A program made the position numbers and the translations under genes. The notes under the pieces were generated by a model. The model had not been told where the DNA came from. It did not search any database and saw nothing but the letters and a program-made list of their open reading frames with translations. Shown here in pieces: positions 35,115 through 43,558 of a DNA stretch of 64,000 bases. The DNA is from Bradyrhizobium sp. CCGUVB1N3. GTDB taxonomy: Bacteria > Pseudomonadota > Alphaproteobacteria > Rhizobiales > Xanthobacteraceae. The DNA is taken from positions 1,426,001-1,490,000 of the forward strand of contig NZ_JANADR010000001.1 in the NCBI RefSeq assembly GCF_024199925.1, written 5' to 3'. Positions within the stretch are counted from its first letter, which is position 1. Each line of letters opens with the position of its first letter.

Positions 35115-35837
35115 ATGATCCGCTTCGAGGCCGTCGACAAATGGTTTGGCCAGCACCAGGTGTTGGCCGGCGTGACCGGCGAGGTGAAGCGCGGAGAGGT
35201 CGTCACGCTGCTCGGCTCATCGGGCTCCGGCAAATCCACGCTCATTCGTACGGTGACGCGCCTGGAAGACATTCAAGGCGGACAAGTCCTGTTCGAGGGC
35301 GTCGATGTCGCGGGGCGTGGCGTCGACATCAACCGTCTGCGCCAGCGCGTCGGATTCGTGTTCCAGGCGTTCAACCTGTTTCCGCATCTCACTGTTCTCG
35401 GCAACATCACGCTGGGGCTGGAGCGCCTGCGAAAAATGCGCAAGGCGGCGGCCAGAGAGCGCGCCATGACCGAGCTTGACCGCGTCGGGCTGGCAGACAA
35501 GGCCGACACCTTGCCGTCCCGCCTTTCCGGCGGGCAGCGGCAACGCGTTGCGATCGCACGCGCGCTGGCGATGGATCCGGACGTCATGCTGTTCGACGAG
35601 CCGACCAGCGCGCTCGATCCGGAAATGGTCGGCGAGGTGCTGCGGGCGATGAAGTCACTGGCGCAGAACGGCATGACGATGGTGGTCGTCACGCACGAGA
35701 TCGGTTTTGCCCGCGAGGTCGCGGACACCGTCTGGTTTCTCGACAAGGGCCAGATCGTCGAAAGCGGTCCGCCCGCCGAGGTCCTCGATGATCCCAATCA
35801 CGAGCGGTTGCGCTCGTTTCTCTCAAGGGCGCGTTAG
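35115..35837 (+). CDS. Polar amino acid ABC transporter ATP-binding protein
   Basis: A 240-residue ATPase started at [12 protein letters not shown], with GAGGG upstream. Walker A is GSSGSGKST, the Q-loop is [11 protein letters not shown], the signature is [11 protein letters not shown], Walker B is [14 protein letters not shown] and the switch His is in VVTHEIGFA. It belongs to the GlnQ/HisP class that energises polar amino acid import. It closes the operon begun by the RraA-like gene; a convergent gene follows after 19 bases. Confidence 0.94.
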   Translation: MIRFEAVDKWFGQHQVLAGVTGEVKRGEVVTLLGSSGSGKSTLIRTVTRLEDIQGGQVLFEGVDVAGRGVDINRLRQRVGFVFQAFNLFPHLTVLGNITLGLERLRKMRKAAARERAMTELDRVGLADKADTLPSRLSGGQRQRVAIARALAMDPDVMLFDEPTSALDPEMVGEVLRAMKSLAQNGMTMVVVTHEIGFAREVADTVWFLDKGQIVESGPPAEVLDDPNHERLRSFLSRAR

Positions 35838-35856
35838 GGCGCTCTCACGTTCGCGG

Positions 35857-37044
35857 CTAGCGCCTGCCGCCACCCATCCCGCCACCGGGACCACCGAATC
35901 CGCCACCGCCGGGCCCCGTGGGACCCCCGGGTGAGCCAAGGCCGCCTGGACCGGACGGACCGCTCGGGCCCGATGGACCGGAGCCGGGAGCCGAACCAGG
36001 GCTCGAACCAGGGGCACCACCAGGCGCGCCGGGCTGGCCGCTCGGCGAACCGGGCGTGCTGCTTCCCGGATGCAGGATCGAGCCGCCCGGCGAGCGGCCG
36101 CCAGAGCCAGGCGGGCTGGCCGGTCCCTGCAGCGACGACCCCGGGAACTGCGTGACGGCCTTCACCGATTCGACCTGCAAGCCGCGCGCGCGATCGAGCA
36201 CGCCGTTCAGCACCACCCGAGCCTCGCCCGCGCTCGGCCCAAATCGCGAGCCATCATGGGCGACAAGGCCGGAGCCGAGCTGCAGATTGGCGCCGGCGCG
36301 CTGCACATAGGCCTCGACCGATAGCCGGCTTGCGCCGGCGAGATCCGAGAAATCGTCGACCCGGGCGTGCGCGACCTGAAGCGTGCCCTGGCTCGCGCTG
36401 CCCTCGACCTGAACGCGCTGGCCGACCAGGGCCACATCGGCACCGTTCAGCCGCAGGCCGCCGATATGCAGCCCGTCAGGACCGCGCTCGACCAGACCGG
36501 AGACCCGCGCGGTGGCATTGCCACGCTGCTCGACGAGGCTTGCGACGATCGTTCCGTCGGTGCGGCGCAGCCCGAACACGGCCACATGCGTGCCGACGCG
36601 GCGCCAGCTCTCCTGGCCGCTCGACTGCACCTTCTGGCCGAGCACGGTGATCTCGTTGCCCTTCACTGCTTCGATCGGGCCCGCAACCTCGCTGGCAATA
36701 TTGATGCTGCGCGTCGCCAGCGTGCCATCGGGCTGCCGGACGGCGACCACGCGCGCGAGCTGTCCGATGCGCAAGCTCTTGGTCGTCGTCTGCTCGCCGT
36801 CGATCCGCACCGGCACGTCGGCCGCGTAAGCGACGCGCTCGCCATTGACGTAGATACTGCCGAAACGCTGGATCACGCCGACGATTCCGGTGCCGCCGAT
36901 GCCCTGATCATCGCCGCGGCGGATTCCGGTGCCGCCGATGCCCTGGTCGGTGCCGCGCCTGGTTTGCGCCCAGGCGGCGGCCGTTCCGGCGAGCCAGAAT
37001 CCCGCGAGCAGCAGGCGGCGGGATATGCGCGGCGGCGTGGTCAT
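35857..37044 (-). CDS. Exported DUF5666 protein with Gly/Pro/Ser collagen-like tail
   Basis: A 395-residue protein started at MTTPPRISRRLLLAG, a twin-arginine-like signal (SRRLLL) ending near AWAQ. Just after the signal the unit DQGIGGTGI occurs twice. Residues 55-290 hold several beta-rich DUF5666-type units (GPIEAVKGNEITVLGQKV, SGLVERGPDGLHIGGLRL, NGVLDRARGLQVESV). The last 100 residues are low-complexity Gly/Pro/Ser with collagen-like GPS and GPG steps ending in GGMGGGRR. The ATG overlaps the stop of the DUF6502 gene, so the two are co-translated. Probably a cell-surface or periplasmic protein of unknown function. Confidence 0.8.
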   Translation of the reverse strand: MTTPPRISRRLLLAGFWLAGTAAAWAQTRRGTDQGIGGTGIRRGDDQGIGGTGIVGVIQRFGSIYVNGERVAYAADVPVRIDGEQTTTKSLRIGQLARVVAVRQPDGTLATRSINIASEVAGPIEAVKGNEITVLGQKVQSSGQESWRRVGTHVAVFGLRRTDGTIVASLVEQRGNATARVSGLVERGPDGLHIGGLRLNGADVALVGQRVQVEGSASQGTLQVAHARVDDFSDLAGASRLSVEAYVQRAGANLQLGSGLVAHDGSRFGPSAGEARVVLNGVLDRARGLQVESVKAVTQFPGSSLQGPASPPGSGGRSPGGSILHPGSSTPGSPSGQPGAPGGAPGSSPGSAPGSGPSGPSGPSGPGGLGSPGGPTGPGGGGFGGPGGGMGGGRR

Positions 37045-37922
37045 GAGCGACCGCCCTCGCCGCTGCCGTCGCTCTCCTCCTCGACGTCCTCGCAATAAAT
37101 GTAGATGCCGAAATTCCAGCGGGCATCGCCGCCCTTGTCCTTGGCGAGCGCGCGATTCGCCTCACGGTTGGCGGTCTTGAGCGCCTCCATCGCAAGCTCG
37201 CGCGAGCGCGCCTCGAGCCGTTTTGCAAGTTTTGGCGACAGGCCGTTGTAATGCACCGCGCGTTCGAGGAACCGCGGTGCGGGCCCAGAGACGTTCTCAG
37301 CCGCCGCAGCGATATGGTCGTGCAGGTTGCGGCCGAGATAGTGCCATTTGCTGTCGTCCTCGCCGCGCGGAACGAAGGCCGCTTCGACCAGCTCGATCTC
37401 GTCATCGCCGTTGATGGTCACGAGCTCGCGATCGAGCCATTCGTCGAGCACCGCGCGGGGACGGACGTCTTTGGTCACGGAAGCGACCAGCTGCTCGAAC
37501 GAGGGAGCCTCGCCTGCGGCCGTGCGCGGCAGCGGCAGCGGCTCACCCTTCGCATCGGTGAATTCGGGCGCCGCCAGCCAGCGCGCGATCACGGCGCTGG
37601 TCAGTGACACCGCCGCCGGCGCCTCATGCACGGGCGCGCCGGCGCCGCGCAGCCGCGACACCTCCTTGCGATGGATTCCCGTGAGCAGGCTGACGCGGCT
37701 GTCGGTCTGCTCCTTGCCTTCGAGCGCGAAATCGTGCTCGGCGACGTTGACGAACAGCTCGCGGAGCAATTGCGCCAGCGCCGGAAAGGTCATGCCGCTG
37801 CGGATGCACAGGCGCACCAACGGGCGCAGCAGCCGCGCCAGGGGCGCGTGCAGCTTTGCCGCGGCGTTCGGCTGTGGTGCAGCCGGCTTATCCGCCGCCT
37901 TGGACCCGGGCTTGGAATTCAT
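37041..37922 (-). CDS. DUF6502 family protein, possible regulator
   Basis: A 293-residue protein started at MNSKPGSKAADK. After an Ala/Pro-rich lead comes LLRPLVRLCIRSGMTFPALAQLL and a helix-turn-helix-like segment, SRVSLLTGIHRKEVSRLRG, around residues 82-100, as in other DUF6502 members. No signal peptide or membrane span is visible. It is translationally coupled to the exported DUF5666 protein and divergent from a polysaccharide export operon, with palindromes in the shared gap. That placement suggests a DNA-binding role, but this is inference. Confidence 0.75.
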   Translation of the reverse strand: MNSKPGSKAADKPAAPQPNAAAKLHAPLARLLRPLVRLCIRSGMTFPALAQLLRELFVNVAEHDFALEGKEQTDSRVSLLTGIHRKEVSRLRGAGAPVHEAPAAVSLTSAVIARWLAAPEFTDAKGEPLPLPRTAAGEAPSFEQLVASVTKDVRPRAVLDEWLDRELVTINGDDEIELVEAAFVPRGEDDSKWHYLGRNLHDHIAAAAENVSGPAPRFLERAVHYNGLSPKLAKRLEARSRELAMEALKTANREANRALAKDKGGDARWNFGIYIYCEDVEEESDGSGEGGRS

Positions 37923-37946
37923 GTCTGAATTGTAACGGCGCCCCGC

Positions 37947-37989
37947 GTGGGACACAATCCCACTTTTTTCGTTTGCCACGTTGACGTGG
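37947..37989. promoter_or_regulatory. Pair of palindromes in the DUF6502 / polysaccharide operon divergent gap
   Basis: GTGGGACACAATCCCAC (37947-37963, 6-base arms) and CCACGTTGACGTGG (37976-37989, 6-base arms) lie 25-67 bases upstream of the DUF6502 start and 60-105 bases before the small ORF that opens the polysaccharide operon. A further TCCCAC half-site occurs at about 37998. Spacing and symmetry fit binding sites for a dimeric regulator acting on one or both directions. Confidence 0.5.
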
Positions 37990-38051
37990 TAACTTTTCCC
38001 ACATATACGAGACGCAACTGAGGGCACGACTCGAAAGGGAAAGTTGACCCA

Positions 38052-38210
38052 ATGCCTGACCGCCTGGTCTGCAATTCCAGCATGATTTCCGCACATCTCG
38101 GCCGACGCCGCGCCGGCGCGGTCGAGCCGATGCTGCCCGCACTCGTGCGCGGCGTGATCTTCATCTCGACGCTTGCGGTGCCCTTCGTTGCCGCCCTCCT
38201 GGCCGGCTGA
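38052..38210 (+). CDS. Putative 52-residue membrane protein heading the polysaccharide operon
   Basis: A small reading frame from ATG 38052 with AAAGGGA about a dozen bases upstream. It starts MPDRLVCNSSM, has an Arg-rich segment, GRRRAG, and ends with a hydrophobic helix, GVIFISTLAVPFVAALLAG, that could span the membrane once. It stops 19 bases before the glycosyltransferase-permease fusion gene and would be the first gene of that operon. Its small size and lack of a recognised family keep confidence moderate. Confidence 0.5.
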   Translation: MPDRLVCNSSMISAHLGRRRAGAVEPMLPALVRGVIFISTLAVPFVAALLAG

Positions 38211-38229
38211 GCGGAGCAGGACGAGCAAC

Positions 38230-40152
38230 ATGCCCCCTGTCAGCGAACCCACCCGCCCGTCGGTTCTTCATATCTTCAAGGTCTACTATCCCGACCTGTT
38301 CGGCGGCACGCTCACGGTGATCCGCGACATCTGCGCGAGCCTGAAGGATGCCTTCACCTCCGCCGTGCTGGTCTGCTCGAAATCCGCCGAGCAACGCCGC
38401 AATATCGTCGTCAACGACGTCGCCGTGGAGCGCGTGCACTCATTCGGCGACGTGCTCTCGCTGCCGGCCGCGCCGACCTATCCCTGGCGCCTGTGGCGCA
38501 AGATCGCACAGCACGACCTGCTGGCGCTGCACGCACCGTTCCCGCTTGCCGACCTCCTCTTGGCATTCGGCTTCCGCCGCAAGCGGCCGCTGGTCGTGCA
38601 TTGGCATGCCGACATCGTCACCCATGCGGGCCTGCGCTGGTTCATCGAACCGTTGATGCGCCGGACGCTGCGCCAAGCGACCACCATCATCGTCTCCGAC
38701 CGCGTGCTGGTCGACACCACGCCGCTGCTGCGGGAATTCGCCGACAAGTGCCACGTCGTGCCGTTCGGCATCGACACCACGAAATATGACTGGCCGAGAA
38801 TCGATCCCGAGCACGTCAACGATCGCGGACGGCTCGTGCTCGCCTGCGGGCGGCTCGTTCCCTACAAGGGATTTGAGGTGCTGATCCGCGCCGCACAGGG
38901 GCGGAATTTCGAGGCCTGGATCATCGGCGAAGGTGCCGAGCGCGCGCGGCTCGAGCAGCTGATCGCCGAGCTCGGCGTTGGCGACCGCGTCCGCCTGCTC
39001 GGTTCCGTGCCCGATTGCGAGCGCGTCAAGCTGATGTGCATCGCCGACGTGTTCGTGATGCCGTCGGTGACCAACGCCGAGACCTTCGGGCTCGTCCAGC
39101 TCGAGGCGATGGCGGCGGGCCGGCCCGTGGTCAACACGGCGCTCGATACGGCCGTGCCGCATGTCGCGCGCGACGGTATCGAGGCGATCACCGTGCCGCC
39201 CGGCGATGCCACAGCGCTTGGCGACGCCATCGACACCCTGATCCGCGATCCCGAACGCCGCCGCCGCATGGGCCTTGCCGCGCGGACGCGCGCGGCCACG
39301 CGCTACTCCGCCGCGGCCTTCAAGAACGGCATGGAGATGGTGTACGCCGAGGCGCTTGCCGCGAGCGCAAGCCGCACCGCCCCGGCCCCGTCTGCCACGC
39401 CGGGCTGGCTCGACGTCGTCAGGATCGCGGGCGCGCTGGCCTGGTCCGACATGCGCCATCGCTATGTGCGCTCGCTGCTCGGCCCGTTCTGGATGTCGCT
39501 GCAGATGGCGATCGTAGTCGCTGTGCTGGGCTCGGTGATCGGCCAGATGTCCAACGCCGGCGTGCTGGCGCGGCTACCCATGCTCGCGCTGTCGATGACA
39601 GCCTGGACCTTCCTCAACAGCGTCGTGCTCGACGCCACCACGGCGTTACAGGGCTCGGCGAGCCTGATCCGCGACCGCGCGCTGCCGCCGGTGATCTTCC
39701 TCCTGCAATGCACCTTCCGCCAGGCGCTGTTCGCGCTCCACAATGCCTGCGTGCCGCTGATCCTCTGGCTGGTGCTGACCCCGCGCGATCTCTCCCACGC
39801 ACTCGCCGCCCTGCCGGGGCTGTTGCTCTTCATCGCCTGCACCTTCGCGCTGAGCCTGGTGCTCGGCGCCATGGCGACGCGGTATCGCGACCTCAAGCCG
39901 ATCATCGAATCCTCGCTAATGCTCGGCTTCCTCTCCTCGCCCGTGATCTGGTCGACGGAGATGATCAATCACCGCTCGACCATCATGCGGCTCAATCCGC
40001 TGACCCATCTGTTCGCGGTGTGGCGCGAGCCTCTGGTGGGTGGCCATGTCGACACCCTCAGCATCGTCTACGTGCTGGCGTGCCTTGCCGTGCTGACGCT
40101 CGCAAGCTGGCTGACGTTGGTCCAGCTGCGCAAAGCGGCCTTCTGGATCTAG
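38230..40152 (+). CDS. Fusion: GT4 glycosyltransferase plus ABC-2 polysaccharide export permease
   Basis: A 640-residue protein started at MPPVSEPTRPSV after a GGAG-containing leader. Residues 1-380 are a GT-B fold, family 4 glycosyltransferase: the N-terminal HIFKVYYPDLFGGTLTV, then VLACGRLVPYKGFEVLI and the E-x7-E motif with Glu284 and Glu292 in NAETFGLVQLEAMAAGRPVV. A short Ala/Pro/Ser linker (about 381-393) leads into a complete ABC-2 permease with about six spans and the export signature MRHRYVRSLLGPFWMSLQ. There is no frameshift or stop between the parts. The cytosolic ATPase partner is encoded four bases downstream. This joins sugar transfer and export in one chain, which is unusual. 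Confidence 0.88.
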   Translation: MPPVSEPTRPSVLHIFKVYYPDLFGGTLTVIRDICASLKDAFTSAVLVCSKSAEQRRNIVVNDVAVERVHSFGDVLSLPAAPTYPWRLWRKIAQHDLLALHAPFPLADLLLAFGFRRKRPLVVHWHADIVTHAGLRWFIEPLMRRTLRQATTIIVSDRVLVDTTPLLREFADKCHVVPFGIDTTKYDWPRIDPEHVNDRGRLVLACGRLVPYKGFEVLIRAAQGRNFEAWIIGEGAERARLEQLIAELGVGDRVRLLGSVPDCERVKLMCIADVFVMPSVTNAETFGLVQLEAMAAGRPVVNTALDTAVPHVARDGIEAITVPPGDATALGDAIDTLIRDPERRRRMGLAARTRAATRYSAAAFKNGMEMVYAEALAASASRTAPAPSATPGWLDVVRIAGALAWSDMRHRYVRSLLGPFWMSLQMAIVVAVLGSVIGQMSNAGVLARLPMLALSMTAWTFLNSVVLDATTALQGSASLIRDRALPPVIFLLQCTFRQALFALHNACVPLILWLVLTPRDLSHALAALPGLLLFIACTFALSLVLGAMATRYRDLKPIIESSLMLGFLSSPVIWSTEMINHRSTIMRLNPLTHLFAVWREPLVGGHVDTLSIVYVLACLAVLTLASWLTLVQLRKAAFWI

Positions 40153-40156
40153 TCTC

Positions 40157-40897
40157 ATGGCCTCGATCAACCTGCGTAACGTCAGTCTCGATTATCCCCT
40201 CTACGGCGCCTACGATTACTCGCTCAAGCGCCGCCTGCTCGGCCATCTCATTCGCGAGCAAGGCGGCATGCGGATCATCCGCGCCGTCGACAACATCACG
40301 ATCGAGGCCGAGGCCGGCGCACGCATCGGTCTTGCCGGGCCGAACGGCTCGGGCAAGTCGACGCTTCTCCGCCTCATTGCCGGCGTCTATCCGCCGAGCA
40401 GCGGCAGCGTCGCGATCACGGGCAACATCGTGCCCCTGCTCGGCCTCAATGCCGGCGTCAACCTGGACTTCGTGGCGGAGGACAATATCGCACTCCTGCT
40501 GCGGATCTCCGGGCGCAAACCGACCCGCGCGATCATCGACGAGATCTGGGCCTTCACCGAGCTCGAGGAACGGATGCAGCGGCTGCCGCTGCGGATGTTC
40601 TCCTCCGGCATGCTGATGCGTGTGCTGTTTGCGACCGCCACGGCCTTCCCGGCCGACATCCTGTTGCTCGACGAATGGCTCAGCGTCGTCGACGAGAATT
40701 TCTCGGTCAAGGCGCAGGCCCGGCTGCTCAAGCTGGTCTCGCAGGCCGCGATCGTGATCATTGCCTCCCACGACCAGCCGCTGCTGCGCCGCACCTGCTC
40801 CACCATCATCAACCTCGATCACGGACGCGTCGCCTCGACGATCGCCGTCGAACCGCCAGCCGCACATCCATTCGAGCTCCGCGAGATACGCGCATGA
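40157..40897 (+). CDS. Polysaccharide ABC exporter ATP-binding protein (KpsT/Wzt-like)
   Basis: A 246-residue ATPase. Walker A is GPNGSGKST and Walker B is ILLLDEWLSVVDE. The signature reads FSSGMLMRV, the SSGM variant typical of KpsT/Wzt polysaccharide exporters rather than LSGGQ. The first 60 residues carry the family's extended LYGAYDYSLKRRLLGHL lead. It lacks the C-terminal carbohydrate-binding domain of some Wzt proteins, so chain recognition must lie elsewhere. It pairs with the fused permease encoded just upstream and overlaps the next glycosyltransferase gene by ATGA. Confidence 0.92.
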   Translation: MASINLRNVSLDYPLYGAYDYSLKRRLLGHLIREQGGMRIIRAVDNITIEAEAGARIGLAGPNGSGKSTLLRLIAGVYPPSSGSVAITGNIVPLLGLNAGVNLDFVAEDNIALLLRISGRKPTRAIIDEIWAFTELEERMQRLPLRMFSSGMLMRVLFATATAFPADILLLDEWLSVVDENFSVKAQARLLKLVSQAAIVIIASHDQPLLRRTCSTIINLDHGRVASTIAVEPPAAHPFELREIRA

Positions 40898-42279
40898 AGA
40901 AGAGTATTCTGGTCGTCTCCGAGGCGCTCGGCGAGCCCAACCACAAACGCGGCATCTTCCACTTCACCCGCGAATTGATCCGCTCGCTCGAAGCCGACGG
41001 CCACGAGCTGACGCTGCTCGTCGAGACCACGCGCCGCTATCGCAAGCTGCGTGGACGCGAGCGGCGCACCGGGCTGTTTCCAAGGCAAGCGCGCAACATC
41101 GAGCTCCTGGCGCTGTACCGTTACCTCGACGAGGTCAACATGAGCGAGCCGATGATGCGCAGCCATGGCGGCCTGCGTCGCCTGTTCGGCTGGATCCGGC
41201 ACCGGATCGACATGGCGACGTCGTGGGAATACGCCCTCTGCTTCCTGCGGGCGATCGGCCTGCGCGGGATGAGCACGCGGTTGATCGAGAACAAGAGCGC
41301 CGCGCTCGAATACATCCCACCGGATCTGCGTCATCTTGAGCTGTTCCGCGATTTCCAGCTCGAAGCCGGCTTCTACAGCTATCAGGACTCCTCGGCCCTC
41401 TTCCTGCTGCCGCCGCCGCGGATCGACGCCCGTGACTACGACGTCATCCTCGTGGATACGCCGACCCGCGTCGCGATCAAGCGCAAGCCCGGCGCCAAGG
41501 TGATCTGCGTGGTCCACGACCTCTTGCCGCTCACCGATCTCAAGCTCAGCGACGTCGCGACGCGCCTGTTCCTGTCTCGCCTCCTGACGAGCCTGAGCCA
41601 AGCCGACGAGCTCGCCTTCGTCTCCAACTACAGCATGATGCGGTTCAGGGAACTGTTGCCGCAATTTGCCCATCTGCCTGCGAGGGTCGTCTACCCCCGC
41701 ACGCAGTTCGACGCCCCGGATGTCCTGCAACTGCCAGCCCCGTCTGGGCGTCCGGGGCGGCCGAGCTTCGTGGTCATAGTCTCCAACGAACCGCGCAAGA
41801 ACGTCGCCACCGTGATCCGCGCTTTCCGCGGCATGCCTCAGGCCGATCTCGTCGTGATCGGCTATGCCGGCCTTGCCCCGCAGATGCGCAACCTGCCGCC
41901 CAACATCCGCTTTGCCGGCTATGTCGACGAGCATGAGAAAGCAACCCTGATCGCCGAGGCGCACGGCCTGATCATGCCGAGCTTCGCCGAAGGGTTCGGC
42001 GTGCCGATCATCGAGGCGCTCGCGGCGAACACGCCCGTGCTCTGCTCCGACATCGCCGTGTTTCGCGAAGTCGCGGGCGAGCTCGCCGACTATTTCGATC
42101 CGTTCTCGGCCGAGTCGATCCGCGCCTCCGTCACGCGCGTCATCGCGCGGCAGGAGGAATGCCGCCGCGACATCAGGGACCGCCGCGGCGAGCTTGCCGA
42201 GCGCTTCGGCTATCAGACCCAGGCCCGCGACTTTCTCGGCCAGTATCGGCCCGCCGAAAGCATGATGGCTGCGCAATAG
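40894..42279 (+). CDS. Glycosyltransferase (GT-B fold, GT4-like)
   Basis: A 461-residue protein started at MKKSILVVSEALGEPNHKRG. The N-terminal domain is long (about 270 residues, with an Arg-rich insertion around 50-120). The donor-binding domain has VVIVSNEPRKNVATVIRAF and the E-x7-E motif in PSFAEGFGVPIIEALAANTPVL. Cytosolic, no signal peptide. It probably adds a sugar to the chain exported by the neighbouring ABC system; donor and acceptor are unknown. Confidence 0.9.
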   Translation: MKKSILVVSEALGEPNHKRGIFHFTRELIRSLEADGHELTLLVETTRRYRKLRGRERRTGLFPRQARNIELLALYRYLDEVNMSEPMMRSHGGLRRLFGWIRHRIDMATSWEYALCFLRAIGLRGMSTRLIENKSAALEYIPPDLRHLELFRDFQLEAGFYSYQDSSALFLLPPPRIDARDYDVILVDTPTRVAIKRKPGAKVICVVHDLLPLTDLKLSDVATRLFLSRLLTSLSQADELAFVSNYSMMRFRELLPQFAHLPARVVYPRTQFDAPDVLQLPAPSGRPGRPSFVVIVSNEPRKNVATVIRAFRGMPQADLVVIGYAGLAPQMRNLPPNIRFAGYVDEHEKATLIAEAHGLIMPSFAEGFGVPIIEALAANTPVLCSDIAVFREVAGELADYFDPFSAESIRASVTRVIARQEECRRDIRDRRGELAERFGYQTQARDFLGQYRPAESMMAAQ

Positions 42280-42289
42280 GCGCCTCGTC

Positions 42290-43558
42290 ATGACCGTCGA
42301 AGCAGCCGAACACGGCGCGGCCCTCGCCGCCCACACGCGCGGCGTGCTTGCGCCCTCACGCAACACCGCAAGGCTGATGCACGGCGCAGACCTGCTCGCC
42401 GCGATGATCGCGGCGTCGCTGCCGTGGTCGACCTCGCTGCCGTCGATCTTCGTCGGCCTGTGGCTGCTCGTCCTCGTGCCGACCATCGATTGGCGAGAGT
42501 ATGCGGGCTTCCTGAAGCAGCCGGCCTTCGCCCTGCCATTCGTTATCCTGGGGCTCGCGCTCCTCGGCACCCTCTGGTCCGACGCCGCCTGGGCCGACCG
42601 GCTGCACGCAATCAAGCCGGTTGCAAAGCTCGTCATCATTCCGCCGCTGCTCTATCACGTCCGCCGCTCGGAGCGCGGCACGTGGGTCCTCGCGACCTTT
42701 CTCGTCTCGTGCGCCGCGCTCGCGGTGTTCTCCTGGATCGTGCTGTTCCACCCCGCATGGAAGATCGCCGCGACGGCATCGGCCGGCGTACCCGTCAAGA
42801 ACTACATCGACCAGAGCCAGGAATTCACGCTGTGCGCCTTTGCGCTCGCGCTGCCGACGCTGACGTTCTGGCGTGAGCGACGGCTGGCCGCGGCATTTGG
42901 CTGCGTCGCGCTGATCCTGCTGTTCGTCACCAACATGCTGTTCGTCGCCTCCGCCCGCACTGCGCTGCTCTGCATGGGCGTGCTGCTGGCTTTATTTGCC
43001 TGGCGTTATCTGGGCAGGCGCGCTGCCATGCTGCTGCTGGCGGGCACTGTGGCGGCGAGCCTTGTCGCCTGGACGACGTCGCCGTATCTGCGTCAGCGGA
43101 TCACCGATGTCGCCGTTGAATACCAGCATGGACACGAGGACATCAGCCACGCCTCCACCGCGCAGCGGCTGACCTATTGGCGCAAGGCGATCGCCGCCTT
43201 TGCGCAGGCACCCCTGCTCGGCCACGGCACCGGCTCGATCAAGCGGCAGTTCGAGCGTGCTGCCGCGGGACAGAGCGGCCTCGAGGCCGAAGTGGTCAAC
43301 AATCCCCACAACCAGACCCTCAACGTCGCCATGCAGTGGGGATTGCTCGGCGTCGTCCTACTCTACGCGATGTGGCTCGTCCACCTCTCGCTGTTCACCG
43401 GCGACGGCCTTGCGGCATGGATCGGGCTCGTCGTCGTCGTGCAGAACATGACGAGCTCGTTGCTGAACTCGCATCTGTTCGATTTTCATGCGGGCTGGAT
43501 TTACGTCCTCGGCGTCGGCGTTGCCGGCGGCATGACGCTAAGAGCCGAACGCCGCTGA
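42290..43558 (+). CDS. O-antigen ligase / polymerase-like membrane protein (Wzy_C family)
   Basis: A 422-residue protein with about 11-12 spans. The long periplasmic loop carries the family pattern LTYWRKAIAAFAQAPLLGHG followed by NNPHNQTLNVAMQWGLLGV, including the conserved His of NPHN. Such proteins attach polysaccharide to lipid A-core or to protein, or polymerise repeat units. Since export here is by an ABC transporter, a ligase role is more likely than polymerisation. It closes the five-gene operon and overlaps the convergent DMT transporter by 21 bases. Confidence 0.87.
   Translation: MTVEAAEHGAALAAHTRGVLAPSRNTARLMHGADLLAAMIAASLPWSTSLPSIFVGLWLLVLVPTIDWREYAGFLKQPAFALPFVILGLALLGTLWSDAAWADRLHAIKPVAKLVIIPPLLYHVRRSERGTWVLATFLVSCAALAVFSWIVLFHPAWKIAATASAGVPVKNYIDQSQEFTLCAFALALPTLTFWRERRLAAAFGCVALILLFVTNMLFVASARTALLCMGVLLALFAWRYLGRRAAMLLLAGTVAASLVAWTTSPYLRQRITDVAVEYQHGHEDISHASTAQRLTYWRKAIAAFAQAPLLGHGTGSIKRQFERAAAGQSGLEAEVVNNPHNQTLNVAMQWGLLGVVLLYAMWLVHLSLFTGDGLAAWIGLVVVVQNMTSSLLNSHLFDFHAGWIYVLGVGVAGGMTLRAERR

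Noticed and set aside
40819..42639. A 606-codon frame opposite the glycosyltransferase gene
   Set aside because: Antisense shadow; the plus-strand operon has overlapping starts and family motifs throughout.
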